Shown in pieces: positions 1 through 9,141 of a stretch of 64,000 nucleotides of DNA. Source of the DNA: an uncultured Fibrobacter sp. (GTDB lineage: Bacteria > Fibrobacterota > Fibrobacteria > Fibrobacterales > Fibrobacteraceae); NCBI GenBank assembly GCA_934700345.1, contig CAKUXP010000002.1, positions 62,001 through 126,000 on the forward strand, read 5' to 3'. Position 1 is the first letter of the stretch. The number at the start of each line of letters is the position of its first letter. The translations under genes were made by a program, and so were the position numbers. The notes beneath the pieces were generated by a model. It searched no databases. It worked only from the letters and a program-made list of their open reading frames with translations, and was not told the DNA's origin.

Positions 1-879
1 CTCGGACGAATCCCGCCCCTTTTTCCCGTAGCCCCATTTCCTCTCGACGATAACCGTGTCGCCGCGCTGGAGAACCGCCTTGGCCATGCGTACGCAAAGA
101 TCCACCGAACCGCCTCCGTTTCCGCGCAAGTCGAGAACCGTCGAAGCGGCTCCCTTGGTTCGGGAAAGCGCCTCTTCGAATTCAAGCGCAGTCCCGTCGG
201 AATCGAATCCGTTCGTCTTTCCGACAAATTCCGTGATGCGGATAACCGGAATGTTTTCGGCGGAGTCGAGATATACCGTGGGGGAAATGACCGCCGTCCG
301 GATCATTTCGATTGACATCGTATCGTTTGAACGGGCAACGGAAAATGTAAACTCGTCCTTCTTCGCCGAAAGGATCGCTTTGTAGATAGAGTCGTTTCCG
401 TTTAGCGGAACGTTGTCAACCGCAAGAAGAATGTCGCCTTTTAAAACTCCCGCCGAGGCTGCCGGTCCGACCCTGAAGACTGTCTTGACCCGGAGTTCGC
501 CGTCGAGTTCCATGCCGAACGACTTGTCTTCCGTATCCGATTCCCGAATCGCCGAGGAGACCGCGGAATAGAAAGTGCGCGGGTAATAGGTCGTGAGCGG
601 ATCCGACATGGATTCATACATCACGATGACGTCCGCAACGTCTGCATATTTTTCGTTGATGATGGCTTTTAGCGGGCTTTCCAGATAGACTTCGGAATCT
701 TCCAGTTCGTCCGCGGACTTGTAGTAATAGTAGTAGAGGAAGGAATAGTTAAACTGGAATTCCTTGCTCGCCTTGTCGGATACTTCGACCTGTGGCGAAA
801 CGGTATCGGTCGAGCATCCAAAAAAATATGCCGCGAGGGTGAGAGACGCCGCGGCGAGAAAAAGCTTGTTCTTTGGCAT
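1..879 (-). CDS. S41-family C-terminal processing peptidase, lipoprotein-like (cut by window edge)
   Basis: Translating the minus strand from the ATG at 879 gives an open frame that runs off the left edge, about 293 residues. It starts with a hydrophobic signal (MPKNKLFLAAASLTLAAYFF) followed by GCS, so it is probably a lipoprotein. A PDZ-like stretch (about residues 130-200) contains PAASAGVLKGDILLAVDN, and further on LDLRGNGGGSVDLC matches the S41/CtpA core just before the catalytic Ser. That serine and the Lys lie outside the window, so activity cannot be judged. S41 peptidases cleave protein C-termini in the periplasm or at the outer membrane. The start lies 4 nt after the stop of the leucine-rich-repeat gene, so the two are probably co-transcribed. 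Confidence 0.8.
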   Translation of the reverse strand, partial: MPKNKLFLAAASLTLAAYFFGCSTDTVSPQVEVSDKASKEFQFNYSFLYYYYYKSADELEDSEVYLESPLKAIINEKYADVADVIVMYESMSDPLTTYYPRTFYSAVSSAIRESDTEDKSFGMELDGELRVKTVFRVGPAASAGVLKGDILLAVDNVPLNGNDSIYKAILSAKKDEFTFSVARSNDTMSIEMIRTAVISPTVYLDSAENIPVIRITEFVGKTNGFDSDGTALEFEEALSRTKGAASTVLDLRGNGGGSVDLCVRMAKAVLQRGDTVIVERKWGYGKKGRDSSE

Positions 880-883
880 ACGG

Positions 884-1636
884 TTACGAATCGATTTTCA
901 GTCCCTGCCTGTTGGCTAGGGCTTTGGGTAGCGGTTCCGAGAGTGGATTGTTTACCAGGGAAAGCGACTTGAGTGCGGAACATGCGGAAAGTTCTTCCGG
1001 GATGGAATCCAGCTCGTTTTCGTCGAGGACCAGTTCACGAAGCTTTTGCAGCTTGCCGATAGAGGCGGGCAGGGCGACCAGGCTGTTCCCCGAAATCATC
1101 AGGACTTCGAGACTTTCGAGATCTCCGATGCTTGCGGGAATCGTCGAAAGGTCATTGTTGTCCAGGTAGAGTTTTTCGAGCCGCTTCATCTTGCCCAGGG
1201 TCTCGGGAATTTTCGAAAGCATGTTGTCGTGCAGGGAAAGTTTTTCCACGTTTTCCCAGCCTCCGACTTCATCGGGCAGTCCGAACAGCTGGTTCCGCGC
1301 GATATTTACCTTTTTCAGGTTCTTGAGCGCGCCGATCTGCTTCGGAAGCTCGGACAGGCTGTTGTAGCCTAGATACAGGTTTTCGAGTTTGGATAGTTCG
1401 GCAATCGTTTCGGGAAGTTCCATCAGGTCGTTTTCGCTGACGGAAAGGCTCTGGAGGTTCTTGAGACGCCCGATTTCGTCGGGAAGCTCCACGAGCAGGT
1501 TTTGGTCGAGGACGAGCTCCTCTAAATCTTCGAGTTCGAAGAGCTGTGACGGGAGAAGGCGCAGATGCATTCCCACAAGGTCCAGTTTCTTCGCTTTTTC
1601 GGCTTTCGCCTTGGCAATGACTTCGAGAAGATTCAT
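884..1636 (-). CDS. Leucine-rich-repeat protein
   Basis: The 250-residue protein is almost entirely leucine-rich repeats of about 23 residues (pattern LPxxIGxLxxLxxLxLxxNxL) from about residue 20 to 235, for example LPDEIGRLKNLQSLSVSEN. There is no signal peptide or membrane segment; the N-terminus is Lys/Ala-rich (MNLLEVIAKAKAEKAKK), suggesting a cytoplasmic protein. LRR solenoids normally bind other proteins; the partner is unknown. A GGAG sits about 8 nt before the ATG. The S41 peptidase follows 4 nt downstream, so the pair may act together, but nothing in the sequence proves it. Confidence 0.8.
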   Translation of the reverse strand: MNLLEVIAKAKAEKAKKLDLVGMHLRLLPSQLFELEDLEELVLDQNLLVELPDEIGRLKNLQSLSVSENDLMELPETIAELSKLENLYLGYNSLSELPKQIGALKNLKKVNIARNQLFGLPDEVGGWENVEKLSLHDNMLSKIPETLGKMKRLEKLYLDNNDLSTIPASIGDLESLEVLMISGNSLVALPASIGKLQKLRELVLDENELDSIPEELSACSALKSLSLVNNPLSEPLPKALANRQGLKIDS

Positions 1637-2120
1637 AGTATCGACTCCATTTTTTCAAATGATAGCATTTTTGTGCATTTTGCGGACTTTTTGCGGCAAA
1701 AGAGCGGATATGTGGCAAGTTTTTTTTGTTCCAAGCAGGAATATTCAAGAGGTTGCAGGGCTCAGTAATTCGTTGATAGTAGGGATAACTCAGAAGCCAG
1801 AAGTTGGGTGATGTGTGAGGAATTGGCTGCCGAGCGGACTTTCCATGTCCCGAGTCCCTCGTACCGCTTTTCGAAAAGCCTAGACGTCTGCGGACTAATC
1901 CCTAATTTCTCATGTTCTCGACCGTCCGCTTCCTAATTTTAATTCTTCTCCGACAGGAAAATTCAAAAAGCGTGTTTTTGCATACAGAAATGCGTTTTAA
2001 ATGGTTTGTAAAAATTTTGAAACATCTTTTTTCGTGGAAAATCTCGAAAATAAGTGATATTTTAATTATCTATGTATAGTATAGTCAAAACTCCGGGTCC
2101 GGAGTTACTAGAGGATTAAA
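1637..2120. other. Divergent intergenic region, no gene seen
   Basis: This 484-bp gap separates the minus-strand LRR gene from the plus-strand AIPR gene. It contains a copy of the dispersed intergenic repeat (1849-1914) and a strongly AT-rich stretch from about 1970 to 2090. TATAGT at 2075-2080 could be a -10 element for the AIPR gene, but I see no good -35 box. I found no convincing coding sequence. Confidence 0.5.
1849..1914 (-). repeat. Dispersed intergenic repeat, inverted copy
   Basis: Read on the minus strand, this stretch matches the units at 9183-9461 and 9563-9799. Shared blocks on the plus strand are CCTCGTACCGCTT, then AAAAGC, TAGACGTC, GCGGACTAATCCCTA (diverging slightly). The core GCGGACGTCTA includes the palindrome GACGTC. 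The copy is degenerate, roughly four bases in five identical by eye. Confidence 0.7.
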
Positions 2121-4004
2121 ATGGAACTGACGAAAGCGCAAGAACGTAGACTTTCTTTTGTGGCCAGCTTGCTGAGCTTGAACCCGAACGATCCGACGGA
2201 TCGCATCAAGGCTTTAAGGCATTTGAACCTGGATGAAGAGGGATGTTTTCACGGATTCCAGTATTCCCAGGGATTCCTTGAAATTTTCATTTTTATTGAC
2301 GAGTCGACCCCGCTCGAAAAGGCCGTGCACAATCTGGCGCACGACCTGAAACAGCTCCAGATAGCCGTTTTCCGTACAAGTGATCCGGACAATCCGTTCT
2401 TTATGTCGCTCCGCGAAGAAGCCGATCCGTGGGATGTCATCAAGATGGACGCTTCGGACGCGGAGGAGGACGGCGACCAGCCGGCGAGTCGTCCTTACAT
2501 GGAAACGCTTGAAATCACGGTACTTAGGACGCTTTCTAGCCGTTACGTGACCGATGCGGAAATGGAACGCACGCTCAAGGATATGCGCCGCAAGTTGAAC
2601 ATCTGGAAGTCCGATGTCCGGGCGAAGCTTGAAATCCGGGCGGAACATGACGATCTCGCAAAGGATTTTCGCAACAACGACGACAAGCTCGATATCGTAA
2701 TGCAGGACGAACCTCTCCACATGACGAGCAAGAGTGGCGAGCTTTTTGTCGGGTTCTGCCCGATCCGCACCATCTTCGACTACCACCAGTCTTTGGGAAA
2801 GCGTCTCAAGACAAAGCATAATATGGCGATTGTTTCGAGCAACATCCGCACGTATCTCGGAAACCTGACCCATACGAACGCAGCCCTTATCGATGCGTTC
2901 CAGGAAATGGAAAAGGCGAATGACGCAAGCGATTTCCCGTTCCTCCACAACGGCATGACGCTCACGGGCGACGATCTGCGCCTGAAGGACCGCGACGGCA
3001 AGAAGGTCCTGCAAATCGAACGTCCGAAGATTATCAACGGGGCGCAGTCGCTTTTCACCTACGAAAGCTATTTCAAGAAGAGCAAGAATCCGGTGAATCC
3101 GTTCGTGCTGATCAAGGTCGTGGTACCGTATCCCGAAGCGGACGCGTTTTTGCGACAGGTGACGATGGCAAACAACCGCCAGAACCCGGTGTTCAGTTAC
3201 CATCTTCGCGCTGCGGACGATTTGCAGTTCTTCATCTGGCAGCGTTACCAGGAAGAAGGCTTTACCTACGTCTATAAGGACGGTGTCCGCCTGAAGGCTC
3301 GCACGCGCAAGCTCGAAGTCCGTATGCGGCCCGAACTCGCGAAGACTCTCTTCATGATGGACGGGAAAATTTCCGAAAGCCGTTCCTCGGACTGCATCTT
3401 TGACAAGGAAAGCCTTTACCAGCATTGCTTCGGCGCATTCCTGCGGGTCGCTCCGGACAAGGAACGCGACTTTGTACGTAAAACCATCGCCTATACGAAG
3501 GCGTGGCAGCTTCTCACCCGGCTTCCGATCAAGAACAGAAACGTCGTTCCGGGAAAAGGAGTTTCGATCGAAGCGAACGATGCAAACCCGCTCACGCGCA
3601 TCACGTGGAACGGTCGCTTGGAGGACAAGTTCCTCTTCCGCAGCGCGGTCCGCGATGTCGTCGTAGCGATTGCGCTTCGCCATTGGCTCATCTACGGCAA
3701 TCCGATCCAGGATTTTGAATATCTGGTCGTAAACGAGATTGATTTCAACAATTCGCTGCTCAAGTATGCGTCGCATATTTACGGCGACTACCTGAAATCG
3801 ATTCTCGTAAACGAATTCAAGGACAACAAGGATTACTACGACACGATTACCACAATCGACAAGGATTCCGGCGAAAATGTGGAACGTCGCCTGTGGAAAG
3901 GCTTCGGCACGACCGCTACCTATGACAAGATCATGCAGATGCTCGTGGCGAAGGACAAGTCCTGGGAAAAATGCCTAGGCGATATCGATGTCTTTTTGAA
4001 GTAA
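2121..4004 (+). CDS. AIPR-family protein (putative abortive-infection phage resistance)
   Basis: The 627-residue protein carries AIPR-family hallmarks in order: SSNIRTYLGN (about residue 240), a downstream FLHNGMTL that corresponds to the family's NNGITI, IERPKIINGAQSLFTYES (about residue 300) corresponding to the usual IVNGxQT, and VTMANNRQNPVF soon after. AIPR proteins are linked to abortive infection and sit in defence islands, but their biochemistry is poorly known. There is no signal peptide, so it is cytoplasmic. AGAGG lies 6 nt before the ATG. No restriction, helicase or methylase partner is adjacent; the neighbours are an LRR protein and an MFS transporter. The family call is fairly sure, the defence role is inference. 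Confidence 0.75.
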   Translation: MELTKAQERRLSFVASLLSLNPNDPTDRIKALRHLNLDEEGCFHGFQYSQGFLEIFIFIDESTPLEKAVHNLAHDLKQLQIAVFRTSDPDNPFFMSLREEADPWDVIKMDASDAEEDGDQPASRPYMETLEITVLRTLSSRYVTDAEMERTLKDMRRKLNIWKSDVRAKLEIRAEHDDLAKDFRNNDDKLDIVMQDEPLHMTSKSGELFVGFCPIRTIFDYHQSLGKRLKTKHNMAIVSSNIRTYLGNLTHTNAALIDAFQEMEKANDASDFPFLHNGMTLTGDDLRLKDRDGKKVLQIERPKIINGAQSLFTYESYFKKSKNPVNPFVLIKVVVPYPEADAFLRQVTMANNRQNPVFSYHLRAADDLQFFIWQRYQEEGFTYVYKDGVRLKARTRKLEVRMRPELAKTLFMMDGKISESRSSDCIFDKESLYQHCFGAFLRVAPDKERDFVRKTIAYTKAWQLLTRLPIKNRNVVPGKGVSIEANDANPLTRITWNGRLEDKFLFRSAVRDVVVAIALRHWLIYGNPIQDFEYLVVNEIDFNNSLLKYASHIYGDYLKSILVNEFKDNKDYYDTITTIDKDSGENVERRLWKGFGTTATYDKIMQMLVAKDKSWEKCLGDIDVFLK

Positions 4005-4070
4005 TTTTCGTCGTTCTCCTAAAAGCGGAAAAGGTTCGAAGCGATTCGGGCCTTTTTATATTTGACGGTG

Positions 4071-5222
4071 ATGGCAAATCTGCTTTTAGCGGTCATTTAC
4101 GTTTCGTTTATAAGTTTGGGACTGCCCGATTCGCTGCTCGGTGCGGCGTGGCCGTCTATCTACCCGGAACTCGGGACGCCTATCTCGTCCGCGGGCATTT
4201 TGTCGATGATTATCGCGGTGGGGACGGTCGTGTCGTCGCTTGTGAGTGACCGGGTGACGCGCCTTTGGGGGGCGGGAAAGGTAAACGCTTTTAGCGTGCT
4301 TCTGACCGCGATTGCGCTTTTCGGCTTTTCGTCGAGCGGTTCGTTTGGGGAACTTTGTCTATGGGCGGTACCCTATGGTCTCGGGGCGGGAGCCGTCGAT
4401 GCCGCTCTCAACAACTACGTCGCGCTTCATTATAAGAGCCGTCACATGAGCTGGCTCCATTGCATGTGGGGAATCGGAGCGACCCTCGGTCCATACGCGA
4501 TGGGATATGCGCTTTCACACGGGATGAATTGGACTGGCGGCTACCGGATTATTTCGGTTGTCCAGTTCGGGCTTGTCGCCGTCCTGTTCGCAAGTCTCCC
4601 TTTGTGGAAAAGGCGTTCGGATATGGCGAACGAGAAAAAGTCGGAACCGTTGCCGCTGCGGAAAGCTCTTGGAATGCCCGGAGCGAAAGAGATGATGCTC
4701 TGCTTCTTTTGTTACAGCGCCGTGGAGCAGACGACGGGACTTTGGGCGGCGAGCTATCTGAACGGTGCCCGTGACTTTTCGGCAGAGGTTTCCGCAAGTC
4801 TTGCCGGGCTTTTCTTCGTGGGGATAACGGTCGGGAGAGCACTTTCGGGATTTGTCACGATGCGCCTTTCCGACGACCAAATGATTCGGCTCGGGCTTTG
4901 TATCATTCTCGTTGGAATTTTCCTCTTGTTCTTGCCGGTGAAGACGCTTTCCTTGGCGGGGCTTGTCGCCATCGGGCTTGGCTGTGCGCCGGTTTATCCC
5001 TGTATCATCCATTCGACGCCGGAGCGTTTCGGGGCGGAAAATTCGCAGGCTTTTGTGGGAATCCAGATGGCGAGCGCCTATGTCGGGACGACCTTGATGC
5101 CTCCGCTATTCGGACTTATCGCAAGAAATTTGGGCATTTCTCTTTTGCCTGTATATTTAATCCTGTTTCTGTCACTTATGCTCTCGATGCATTTGAAATT
5201 GACGAAAATCACCCGGAAATAA
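4071..5222 (+). CDS. MFS transporter
   Basis: About 383 residues made almost entirely of hydrophobic segments, consistent with 12 transmembrane helices and the usual major facilitator length. The first helix is followed by GLPDSLLGAAWPSI, typical of a family of small MFS permeases, and the loop after helix 2 holds SDRVTRLWGAGKV, an MFS motif-A-like region. A charged central loop (KRRSDMANEKKSE) separates the two six-helix halves. The substrate cannot be read. In-frame TTG (4062) and GTG (4068) starts also exist; I chose the ATG. No clear ribosome binding site precedes any of them. Confidence 0.8.
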   Translation: MANLLLAVIYVSFISLGLPDSLLGAAWPSIYPELGTPISSAGILSMIIAVGTVVSSLVSDRVTRLWGAGKVNAFSVLLTAIALFGFSSSGSFGELCLWAVPYGLGAGAVDAALNNYVALHYKSRHMSWLHCMWGIGATLGPYAMGYALSHGMNWTGGYRIISVVQFGLVAVLFASLPLWKRRSDMANEKKSEPLPLRKALGMPGAKEMMLCFFCYSAVEQTTGLWAASYLNGARDFSAEVSASLAGLFFVGITVGRALSGFVTMRLSDDQMIRLGLCIILVGIFLLFLPVKTLSLAGLVAIGLGCAPVYPCIIHSTPERFGAENSQAFVGIQMASAYVGTTLMPPLFGLIARNLGISLLPVYLILFLSLMLSMHLKLTKITRK

Positions 5223-5257
5223 CTTTTTAACCACCTCTTTTAAAAATGATAAGCTAT

Positions 5258-5282
5258 ATTAAACGATTGAAAACGGTTTAAT
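5258..5282. repeat. Inverted repeat upstream of FISUMP cluster
   Basis: ATTAAAC (5258-5264) and GTTTAAT (5276-5282) are perfect inverted arms 11 nt apart, between the MFS gene and the first FISUMP gene. There is no T-run after it, so it is a possible operator rather than a terminator. Confidence 0.35.
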
Positions 5283-5333
5283 GACGCTGTATGAAAGTTC
5301 AGAAAGCCGAAATAACACGCAGAAGGGATTTTT

Positions 5334-6470
5334 ATGATAAAATGGTGTGCGCTTGGCATTTTGACGGTTGCACTCTTGTCCGCTTGCGGTGACGATGTGA
5401 CAAAGACCGTCGCAGGAGAACCGCAAGGCTTGGAAATTGCGGCGGACGTGGATTCGCTTCCCCTGTGCGATGCGAAAAATATCGGCGGGATGTTCTTAAT
5501 TCCGAAAAAGGAAGAAGTCTATGTGTGCCTGGATTCGGGCTGGAAGAGCCTTACGCCGGATGTAAAAGGGCATTCCTGCATGACGGAGATGCTCCCGGAC
5601 AGTTCGGGCAGCAAGATTGTCTGCGACGGGGATTCGCTCGGCGTCGTCTCTAACGGAAAGAACGGCAAGGACGGCGAAACCGGGGACGTTGGCGAAAACG
5701 GTGCCGCAGGCAAGACGTGCCACTCGGCGGATAACGGCGACGGCTCGTTCTGGCAGATTTGCGGCGAAGATTCCGTGATGCTCTATAAGGCTTTTTGCCG
5801 GGATGTGTTTTATGATCCGGACAGCGCCTTTTGCGATTCGCGGAATATGCGGCTATATCGGATGGTTCGAATCGGCGAGCAGGTGTGGATGGCGGAAAAC
5901 TTGAACTATTCAGGATATAAGACGTATGTTCGCGACAGTACGAGTGGTAAGAGTGGTTGGGGTTGTCTTTTTAGTAGTGGCGCCGATGGTAGCGGTAGGT
6001 TTTTGCTTGGGGTTTGCTATGAGAAGAATGGAGAGTATTGTGAAAAGTTTGGACGGCTTTATACAAACCGGGAGATTGAAACGCTCTGCCCTGCCGGTTG
6101 GCACATGCCGGATTCGACGGAATGGAAATCCCTGTTCGCTTTCGTGGCGGAAAATGGCGGGGGAAATGTGGGGGGCAGTCTGCGTTCTGTAAATGGCTGG
6201 AGTAAAAATATTCTGGCAACGGACGAGTTCGGCTTTGGAGCGCTTCCTGGCGGTTTTATGGAAGAACATTTTGACAAGCAGGGCTATTGTATTGAATCTA
6301 GGGATTTTTATAGAATCTCTATCGAGGCGCGTTTTCTGAGTGCTGAAGGCGGTTATTTTGTTTTTGACAGTTATGACGCTCTTGACACTTTTTCCGATGG
6401 CGTAAGATATGTAGAGAACGAGGGCATTACGAAAGGTTCCTCGGTCCGGTGTATTCGGGACGATGGCTAG
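5334..6470 (+). CDS. FISUMP-domain lipoprotein 1
   Basis: 378 residues with a lipoprotein signal (lipobox LLSAC, Cys18). After about 90 residues comes a short collagen-like Gly-X-Y linker (NGKDGETGDVGENGAAGK), then the FISUMP domain: VRIGEQVWMAENL near residue 180, CPAGWHMPDSTEW further on, and SVRCIRDD at the end. The domain resembles the FGE-sulfatase/C-type-lectin fold; its function is unknown and it is strongly expanded in Fibrobacter. Likely surface or periplasmic. AGAAGGG precedes the ATG. First of three tandem paralogues, probably one operon. The central insert (about 5930-6060) is GT-rich with Ser/Gly-rich coding, unlike the flanking domain sequence. Confidence 0.85.
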   Translation: MIKWCALGILTVALLSACGDDVTKTVAGEPQGLEIAADVDSLPLCDAKNIGGMFLIPKKEEVYVCLDSGWKSLTPDVKGHSCMTEMLPDSSGSKIVCDGDSLGVVSNGKNGKDGETGDVGENGAAGKTCHSADNGDGSFWQICGEDSVMLYKAFCRDVFYDPDSAFCDSRNMRLYRMVRIGEQVWMAENLNYSGYKTYVRDSTSGKSGWGCLFSSGADGSGRFLLGVCYEKNGEYCEKFGRLYTNREIETLCPAGWHMPDSTEWKSLFAFVAENGGGNVGGSLRSVNGWSKNILATDEFGFGALPGGFMEEHFDKQGYCIESRDFYRISIEARFLSAEGGYFVFDSYDALDTFSDGVRYVENEGITKGSSVRCIRDDG

Positions 6471-6502
6471 CGGTCAAGGAATTTAACCAAGAGGATTTGT
6501 CG

Positions 6503-7771
6503 ATGAGAATAGGAAAGCTTTCCCTTGTAATCTGCACCGTGGCGTTCTTTATTGCCTGTAGCGATTCCGTGACGGAGGTCGTCCGCCCCGTGGAGACCGT
6601 CGTTCTTGGAAAGGCGGATTCCCTGCCGGAATGTTCCCCCGAAAACCAGGGACAGATGGCGGTAATTTCGGAAGACGCTTCGGCGTATGTCTGTGAAAAT
6701 TCGAAATGGGAAAATCTGGTATCAAAACCCGATGCGGAGCCTTGCGTCTTGATAGCCCTTTCGGACGGTTCCGGCTATAAAATCGTCTGCGGCGAGGACA
6801 CGGTGGGAACGGTTTTGAACGGAATGGATGGACAGAACGGAGCAAAGGGCGAGCAGGGAAAAAGCGGCTTGGATGGACGGGACTGCTTTTTTATCGACAA
6901 TGCCAACGGAACGATTTTGCAGATTTGCGGCGAGGATTCGACCGTGCTTTCGAAAGCGCTGTGCGGCGGCGAACCCTATGACCCGGCGACGCATTTTTGC
7001 TATAGTGATAGGCTTTATGCGCAAGTCGTTTATGATACGCTTATCGATGCGCGCGACGGCTTCAGCTATCGGACGGTCAAAATCGGGAGCCAGACTTGGA
7101 TGGCGGACAATCTTCGCTTTGTAACGGACAGCAGTTCTTGCTTGGACGATACGCTGCGTTGTCTGGAATATGGCCTCTACTATAAATGGTTTGACATGAT
7201 TGATTCTATTGGTAAGTACAGAGGAACTCCTCTTATCTGTTCGAATCCTTATGGTATTGTTGATAACGGTGGTGAGGCGCGAGTTACGGAATGTAATCTG
7301 GAAACACCGGCGCGAGGCATTTGCCCGGAAGGCTGGCATATTCCGACATCCGAAGAATGGGCTTGGCTGTTTAACACTGTGGACCGGATGGCGTACGAAG
7401 GGATTGGCAAGGTTTTGAAGTCAAGAACGGGATGGGATTTCGTGGGAGGTGATAACGGAATCGACTTGTTTGGGTTTGACGCAAAGCCGACCGGTGCTAA
7501 AGGCGAACCAACTGAATATGGTGAAGGTGGCTGGGGTGAACGCGAAGCGGAAATAATGGATGATATTGCTTCTTTTTGGGCTGCGGACTTTTATCAAGGC
7601 GATTCTTCTTGGTGTGCGAGCGGCTCGTGCTTTGGCTACATTTTTGCCCAGCTAGCCGCAGGGAATGGAATGAGCCGTATATATTTATCTAGAATGTTCA
7701 AAAAAGTTGGCCGTGATTATGATAGGGAATTTTTATCAAGTGTCCGTTGTGTTCGAGATGAACAGGACTGA
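6503..7771 (+). CDS. FISUMP-domain lipoprotein 2
   Basis: I place the start at ATG 6503 because AGAGG lies about 8 nt upstream and the product then begins with a clean lipoprotein signal (MRIGKLSLVICTVAFFIAC, Cys19). An upstream in-frame start would add an N-terminal tail before the signal. 422 residues. Same architecture as its neighbours: N-terminal region with paired Cys, collagen-like NGMDGQNGAKGEQGKSGLDG, then FISUMP with VKIGSQTWMADNL, CPEGWHIPTSEEW and a closing SVRCVRDE. It starts 32 nt after gene 1 ends. Function unknown; surface lipoprotein by inference. Confidence 0.85.
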   Translation: MRIGKLSLVICTVAFFIACSDSVTEVVRPVETVVLGKADSLPECSPENQGQMAVISEDASAYVCENSKWENLVSKPDAEPCVLIALSDGSGYKIVCGEDTVGTVLNGMDGQNGAKGEQGKSGLDGRDCFFIDNANGTILQICGEDSTVLSKALCGGEPYDPATHFCYSDRLYAQVVYDTLIDARDGFSYRTVKIGSQTWMADNLRFVTDSSSCLDDTLRCLEYGLYYKWFDMIDSIGKYRGTPLICSNPYGIVDNGGEARVTECNLETPARGICPEGWHIPTSEEWAWLFNTVDRMAYEGIGKVLKSRTGWDFVGGDNGIDLFGFDAKPTGAKGEPTEYGEGGWGEREAEIMDDIASFWAADFYQGDSSWCASGSCFGYIFAQLAAGNGMSRIYLSRMFKKVGRDYDREFLSSVRCVRDEQD

Positions 7772-7805
7772 AAATCAGAATTTTACTCCGAGGTAGGAAT
7801 TTTCA

Positions 7806-9110
7806 ATGAAAACAGATAAACTCTTTTTGTCCAGTCTTTTGGTTGCGGCTTTTTTCGTCGCCTGCGGTGACGATGTGACGCGGGTAGTCTCTCCGTCCGG
7901 GATGGAAACGGTTTCGCTCGGGGAATGTTCAAGCGAGACTCTCGGAAAAATGCTCTATGTCGCCGAAAGGAAAAGCGCCTATGTTTGTGGCGATACCGGC
8001 TGGTTTCCGCTTGCTTCCCGCAGGGAAAAGCTCGCCTGTGATTTCGAAATCTTGGAGGATTCTTCGGGCTACCGGATGGTTTGCGACGGCGATTCCGTCG
8101 GCGTCATCTATCATGGAAAGGACGGTGCGGATGGGACGCTTGGGGCAAATGGCGAGAACGGCTCTTTGGCAAGTTGCTCGATAATCGAAAAGGAGAACTG
8201 GATTTTTCTCCAGGTTTGCGGTTTGGATACGACTTTCCTTTACCAGGCGATTTGCGGGGGCGAGCCTTTTGACCCGAAGGCAAATTTTTGCTTTGAAGGC
8301 AAAATTTTCGAAAAACCTGTTTTCGGGACTGTTACCGATTTGCGGGATTCCGAAGTCTATCGGACTGTTCGGATAGGAAAGCAGACTTGGATGGCGGAAG
8401 ATTTGCGAAGGGATATTCCGGGTAGCGTTACAAATGATCCCAAAGCCTGTCTTACAACGGATACGAGTGCTTTTTGCACATATTGGAGGGGTAGGAAAAA
8501 TGGACCTAGTGGTGTGGGTATGTGGATGTTTGATCGCGCCTTTGCGGATTCTGCCGCTGAATTGATTCTTAGTGCGGGACGCCTGTATGAAGCCGAAAGC
8601 CTTTCTGTCTCGGACAAGGCCGGGCTGTGCCCTGCCGGATTCCATCTTCCGGACAGCAGCGAATGGAATGAATTGCTTGCTTTTGTAACGGCTCATAGCC
8701 AAGGTGTCGAGCCGCTGCTTGCGCTTTGGGCTAATTATGGTTGGGCGGGTTGTACTGAAGGCGGTTGGGGGTTTTTGACGCCAACAGGATCTGGTACTAC
8801 TTCTGATGGGCAAAACCGAGGGGTCAACGGCGTGGATTTGTTTGGCTTTTCGACTTTGCCTGTATGGACGCAGACGATAGATATTACTAGACAAAATTTA
8901 GACGCAGATTTTTCGGATATGTACGGAAATCTTTCTGCCTATATAACGGATGAAGGGTTGTTTACGATGCTAGCTGCTGATGGAGGCTTTCATTATCGTA
9001 ACATCTTGGCGGGTGGTACTCCTTGTTTGACATGTACAGCGACGCGTGAAATTTCAGACCATTATGGAGTAGAAGTTTATAGAGGCTTTGTCCGTTGTGT
9101 GGGGGACTGA
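7806..9110 (+). CDS. FISUMP-domain lipoprotein 3
   Basis: 434 residues with lipobox FFVAC (Cys20), a collagen-like linker (HGKDGADGTLGANGENG), VRIGKQTWMAEDL, CPAGFHLPDSSEW and a closing GFVRCVGD. It lies 34 nt after gene 2 with GAGGTAGG before the ATG. Between the conserved motifs it has a Gly/Trp/Thr-rich insert (about 8740-8820) not shared with the other two paralogues, so the paralogues differ most in the loops. Likely the last gene of the three-gene operon; a hairpin follows at 9142-9180. Function unknown. Confidence 0.85.
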   Translation: MKTDKLFLSSLLVAAFFVACGDDVTRVVSPSGMETVSLGECSSETLGKMLYVAERKSAYVCGDTGWFPLASRREKLACDFEILEDSSGYRMVCDGDSVGVIYHGKDGADGTLGANGENGSLASCSIIEKENWIFLQVCGLDTTFLYQAICGGEPFDPKANFCFEGKIFEKPVFGTVTDLRDSEVYRTVRIGKQTWMAEDLRRDIPGSVTNDPKACLTTDTSAFCTYWRGRKNGPSGVGMWMFDRAFADSAAELILSAGRLYEAESLSVSDKAGLCPAGFHLPDSSEWNELLAFVTAHSQGVEPLLALWANYGWAGCTEGGWGFLTPTGSGTTSDGQNRGVNGVDLFGFSTLPVWTQTIDITRQNLDADFSDMYGNLSAYITDEGLFTMLAADGGFHYRNILAGGTPCLTCTATREISDHYGVEVYRGFVRCVGD

Positions 9111-9141
9111 ATAAGTTGGCCTACCCGGCCTGGGGCAAGGT

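Noticed and set aside
2214..3776. Long open frame antisense to the AIPR gene
   Set aside because: Arises from GC-rich codon bias of the sense gene; sequence is Arg/Val/His-rich without motifs and the sense frame has clear family motifs.
5334..9110. Diversity-generating retroelement acting on FISUMP loops
   Set aside because: The fold is of the right kind, but there is no reverse transcriptase and no template repeat in the window, and variation includes indels rather than adenine-site changes.
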